Source of the DNA: JAKASV01 sp963754845 | GTDB lineage: Bacteria > Babelota > Babeliae > Babelales > Vermiphilaceae | Assembly: GCA_963754845.1 (NCBI GenBank) | Contig: CAVWHE010000001.1 | Location: 1-64,000 of the forward strand | Reading direction: 5' to 3' | DNA length: 64,000 nucleotides | Part shown: in pieces, positions 61,300 through 64,000 of the stretch | How the letters are laid out: each line of letters starts with the position of its first letter | How positions within the stretch are numbered: position 1 is the first letter of the stretch | The notes under the pieces: model-generated | Told to the model about the DNA's origin: nothing | The model's input: the letters and a program-made list of their open reading frames with translations, nothing else | The model's database searches: none | Program-made: the position numbers and the translations under genes

Positions 61300-62112
61300 A
61301 TGATGAGAGAATTACGAGAGTCACGAAACACGAAAATTGCTGGCGTTGGATTGGCTTTGTGTGCGTGTCAGCTGAGTGCAAGCCAGGACGCAGTCACAGG
61401 TTCGCGAAAGATTGCGCAGATACCAGTACGCAACGAAAGCAGTCATGGCATCGTTGTATCTATTGTGGGGCATGCTGGACGCTACCGCCTGTCGCCGGCA
61501 TCAGTACATACCTTTTCATATGAAAAGAGCCAACCAGACACCATGTCTGTAACAAGTGCACACAGTGCCTGGGGTTTTTCAGTGTGGCCTCTTGTATACA
61601 CGTTCAGCATCAGTCAAAAGATACAGGAGTTTAACAAAAGAATTTCTGGCCAAGCGGCAGTCAATAATCCGCTTTATTTTCTGCTCGGCGACGGTGGTGA
61701 CTATGTTTTGCGTGTTTCCATCGCGCACCGGCAGTGGGTCTGCACGGCCGATTTCTTCTATGACGAACAACCTGGACCCTCGTGTCCGCCGGGGTCAACG
61801 CTTGCCGCCGAAAACTTCGCACACGAAATAGCCGAAGCTGGTTATGTACCCACTCCCGGCGTAGATCTCCACAGTTTCTTGAGGGCAACAGATGCGGCTA
61901 GCAAGGAGCTTAGATATCGCCTGGCACGTTACATACTTAAATTAGCAAACAGCTGCAGCGCACAAGAAGCCGAACAGCACTGCCAAGAGCTGGCGGAACC
62001 ACACAGAACAGGGCGTATCGGCGACAGTCGTTCGATAACCGAAACTATTTTTGAAGCCTCCTATGCGGTGATACTGGGACAGCTCGATCAATCGCGATCA
62101 CCCCAAGTATAA
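61300..62112 (+). CDS. Exported protein of unknown function
   Basis: ATG 61300 (a second ATG follows at once) lies behind GAGGA. The 270-residue protein has a short basic N-terminus and a signal-like hydrophobic segment (IAGVGLALCACQLSAS). A beta-rich region follows (PVRNESSHGIVVSIVGHAG, YVLRVSIAHRQWVCTADFFYD), then a helical C-terminal half (LRYRLARYILKLANSCSAQEAE). Starts 21 bp after the terminator hairpin. It converges on the NlpC/P60 gene with only a 28-bp gap. No family is recognised. Confidence 0.7.
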   Translation: MMRELRESRNTKIAGVGLALCACQLSASQDAVTGSRKIAQIPVRNESSHGIVVSIVGHAGRYRLSPASVHTFSYEKSQPDTMSVTSAHSAWGFSVWPLVYTFSISQKIQEFNKRISGQAAVNNPLYFLLGDGGDYVLRVSIAHRQWVCTADFFYDEQPGPSCPPGSTLAAENFAHEIAEAGYVPTPGVDLHSFLRATDAASKELRYRLARYILKLANSCSAQEAEQHCQELAEPHRTGRIGDSRSITETIFEASYAVILGQLDQSRSPQV

Positions 62113-62140
62113 CGGTGTGAAGGGCGGGCAAGAGGGAATT

Positions 62141-63361
62141 TTACGGATAATCAGGCAACTTTTGAAGGCGTGTCCCACGAGTGTACGAATGCATTTCCCT
62201 GACTGTCGCCGGGTTGGCAAGGAGTGACCCGAAGCATATGATCATATCTTCTTCTGGGATCTCTGGAACGGTCTTTTGGGCAGGTAATTTTACGATGTCA
62301 CCGTCACAAAGTTCCTCGAGGCAACGACCCAGCCGCTGGACAACGGTACTTACGACGACACCTCCTGAGACTCTGCTTTCAATAAGATCGCCGCCACCAA
62401 CATACATAAGGACATGGTGAACGCGTCGAGGTTGTGCCGTTGGTCGGATGAAAAAAATGCAGTCACCGGGCTTCAGGGCGCGTGCGTGAGCGATGCGCGT
62501 GCTCGAGAGAAACATAGAATGGGCATTGCGTGGCGTTTCAAGGCCACACGTGCGATAGATAAGGTTAACAAGACCCGAACAATCGCAGCTCGATGCATCA
62601 GAACTATCTTCGGGCATGAACGGCGACCTCCCTCCCCAGCAATAGGGGTAGCCAATCATATTTTTCGCTGTCGCAACCAGTTCCCGGCGGAGTTCATCGT
62701 CGTCGAGGTTATCAGTTGCGGCAATAAGGGTAACTTCGCGTGCTTCAACCTCGCCAGGACGGCCATCTGGCAAAAGAACCCTGTATGCGAAAGGAAGTTG
62801 ATGCGCTCCTGGGACAGGAGCGCCAAGGCGAAGCTTAGCGCCCATGGGAACAGTAATTTTCGATTTATCGCTGCACGCGACGATCGCAGATGGTGCCCGT
62901 ACGACGAGATCGGCGCCGGCTACAAGCATCGAATCGGCGAGGGCATCGCGCCTCATGAAGCCAGTGATGGCGTGCCAACCTCTGTCACCATGTCCCTCGA
63001 CGTATTGTTCGCATGCTGCCACGTTGAGCCAGGTGTCCGACAGAGCCTGCAAACACACGACACGCTCACCATAAAGGGCCTGACTGACCTGAAACGGGTC
63101 GCGCTGCCACGGCCGCAGGTTGTCGACAAAACGTTGATAAGAACGTCCAAAGACCGCACGGCCAAGAACTTCATCAGCTTCACGACCAGGCATATACGGC
63201 GTCGGCGACGACCGTATACTCGCAATCGCCCGCGTAACAACCATAAGAGGAAGGGCTTCCACGTTGAAACCTCTACAGTAAGCTGCCGAAAGATGGGGAA
63301 CGAAAAATAGGGCGGAAATAAAGAAGCAGGAGCGGATCCTATCAAATATTACTGTGTCCAC
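62141..63361 (-). CDS. Exported NlpC/P60 cell-wall hydrolase
   Basis: GTG 63361 follows AAGGAG by 5 bases; the frame extending to 63535 has no ribosome site. The 406-residue protein has a signal peptide (IRSCFFISALFFVPHLSAA). One or two SH3-like regions follow (VCLQALSDTWLNVAACEQYV, HAITGFMRRDAL). The C-terminal NlpC/P60 domain has catalytic Cys about 261 (CDCSGLVNLIYRT) and His about 316 (VHHVLMYVGGGDLIES). The family cuts gamma-D-glutamyl-diaminopimelate bonds in peptidoglycan peptides. Role in wall turnover or in attacking competitors is not decidable. Divergent from the small exported gene at 63477. Confidence 0.9.
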   Translation of the reverse strand: MDTVIFDRIRSCFFISALFFVPHLSAAYCRGFNVEALPLMVVTRAIASIRSSPTPYMPGREADEVLGRAVFGRSYQRFVDNLRPWQRDPFQVSQALYGERVVCLQALSDTWLNVAACEQYVEGHGDRGWHAITGFMRRDALADSMLVAGADLVVRAPSAIVACSDKSKITVPMGAKLRLGAPVPGAHQLPFAYRVLLPDGRPGEVEAREVTLIAATDNLDDDELRRELVATAKNMIGYPYCWGGRSPFMPEDSSDASSCDCSGLVNLIYRTCGLETPRNAHSMFLSSTRIAHARALKPGDCIFFIRPTAQPRRVHHVLMYVGGGDLIESRVSGGVVVSTVVQRLGRCLEELCDGDIVKLPAQKTVPEIPEEDMIICFGSLLANPATVREMHSYTRGTRLQKLPDYP

Positions 63362-63476
63362 ACTTTCTCCTTGCCGAAAGCACAGCAAAGCAACCGCTTC
63401 ATGGTGTACACGACAACAAAACAACTGTATCATGAAATTTAATGGGTTAGCAAACTTTGTCGGAGCCAGAAGAGCT

Positions 63477-63851
63477 ATGAAGATTTCACGTATGGCCTTA
63501 ATTGTATCTGCATCCGTTCTGGCATCCATCGGCATCGTTACGGCGTCTGAACACGCTCACGAAATAGCAGCATTCGATATTCGTTCTACGGCGTCGATAG
63601 AGGGTGATGATGGCAACAATCTTGATGACATTCTTGAAGCGATGGCCCGCGATGGAACTATTACGATCAAACCGCCATCGCGCCCCGTCATTTTCATGCG
63701 CACAGTCGCAAGCAAGGTTTTTATGGCGTACCTTGGTTGCAAGAAGAGAATTTGTTCCTTGTGGTCGCGGTTGAGATGCCGTAGCCGCAATGTTCCATCG
63801 GACGTGCAAGGTTTGGCAAGAAGAGGAAGCGATGCGGCAGTGCTTGTGTGA
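63477..63851 (+). CDS. Small exported protein
   Basis: ATG 63477 follows AGAAGAG. The longer frame to 63354 crosses the NlpC/P60 promoter region. The 124-residue product has a signal peptide (MALIVSASVLASIGIVTASE), an acidic segment (SIEGDDGNNLDDILEAMARD) and a basic Arg/Cys-rich tail (KKRICSLWSRLRCRSRN). The next gene begins inside its last 20 bp, so translation is coupled. Unknown function. Confidence 0.55.
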   Translation: MKISRMALIVSASVLASIGIVTASEHAHEIAAFDIRSTASIEGDDGNNLDDILEAMARDGTITIKPPSRPVIFMRTVASKVFMAYLGCKKRICSLWSRLRCRSRNVPSDVQGLARRGSDAAVLV

Positions 63852-64000
63852 AAGCTGTCATGTCTTTGCTTTTTTTTATGAGGGAACGAGTAAGTACGTC
63901 CTCAGTTCTGGTTCCGACGGTATCCTGGCCCTTGACGATGCTGGCATCTTTCATCGCGTCGTTCACGTCGTCCGCCTACAGCCGGGAGCATGCTTTGTCA
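63832..64000 (+). CDS. rsmE: Probable RsmE, N-terminal fragment cut by right edge
   Basis: A frame starting at ATG 63832 behind AGAGGAAG is open to the window end (56 codons). Its sequence follows the PUA-like N-terminus of the 16S rRNA m3U1498 methyltransferase RsmE: a HVFAFFYEG start, then DDAGIFHRVVHVVRLQPGACFV, which mirrors the family's His-x-x-x-VLRLKPGD element. A competing frame from ATG 63860 is also open but has no ribosome site and non-protein-like composition. The catalytic SPOUT domain would lie outside the window, so the name rests on the short N-terminal part. Confidence 0.55.
   Translation, partial: MRQCLCESCHVFAFFYEGTSKYVLSSGSDGILALDDAGIFHRVVHVVRLQPGACFV

Overview
The window looks like a chromosomal segment of a host-associated bacterium with a small genome. 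The standard bacterial code fits: TGA ends many genes, for example dnaK. Base composition is intermediate by eye. Placement near the Dependentiae (TM6) type of protist-associated bacteria is inferred from gene content: ankyrin proteins, many unrecognised secreted proteins, a short eukaryote/archaea-like ProRS, CarD, and an ATP synthase cluster without beta and gamma. No rRNA is present to settle the taxonomy.

Layout. 1-9.6 kb is accessory. It holds a partial secreted repeat protein missing its C-terminus (minus strand, left edge), small exported proteins, a TMTC-like membrane protein with TPRs, an IS30 transposase remnant, a frameshifted three-repeat exported protein, a propeller-like protein and a PI-PLC-like protein. 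proS is at 10-11.5 kb. A tandem pair of exported proteins sharing one domain and a caspase-like exported protein lie at 11.7-15.8 kb. The minus-strand block xer-dnaN-recF is at 16.2-19.6 kb, followed by two exported proteins, one a coiled coil with an exact 90-bp duplication.

21.9-33.8 kb is one long minus-strand housekeeping series. In transcription order it runs carD, miaA, SPOR protein, PpiD/SurA-like chaperone, recA, infC, rpmI, rplT, zapB-like, zapA, rny, ymdB-like and two EamA transporters. dnaK (35.6 kb, plus strand) stands alone behind a clear promoter and a very G-rich tract.

37.6-43.1 kb mixes a large repeat-bearing exported protein, tlyA and a possibly split exported propeller gene. 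43.4-46.6 kb encodes ATP synthase c, two b-type subunits, delta and alpha only. Then come tRNA-Arg(UCU), a coiled-coil membrane protein, a CCA-adding enzyme, a DUF4097-like protein, two tRNA-Ala genes, a DsbD-like protein and hpf.

52.9-55.7 kb is a 944-residue ankyrin protein built from three near-identical super-repeats. The rest holds small Cys-rich exported proteins, gpsA-uppS, a Cys-rich six-blade propeller-like protein, an NlpC/P60 hydrolase, and at the right edge the start of a probable rsmE.

Taken together, ordinary core genes are interleaved with about twenty predicted exported proteins. Many of these contain young internal duplications, which suggests a fast-evolving surface or effector repertoire. 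Two candidate broken genes, and two partial genes at the edges that run out of the window, were found by reading frames across stops or edges.
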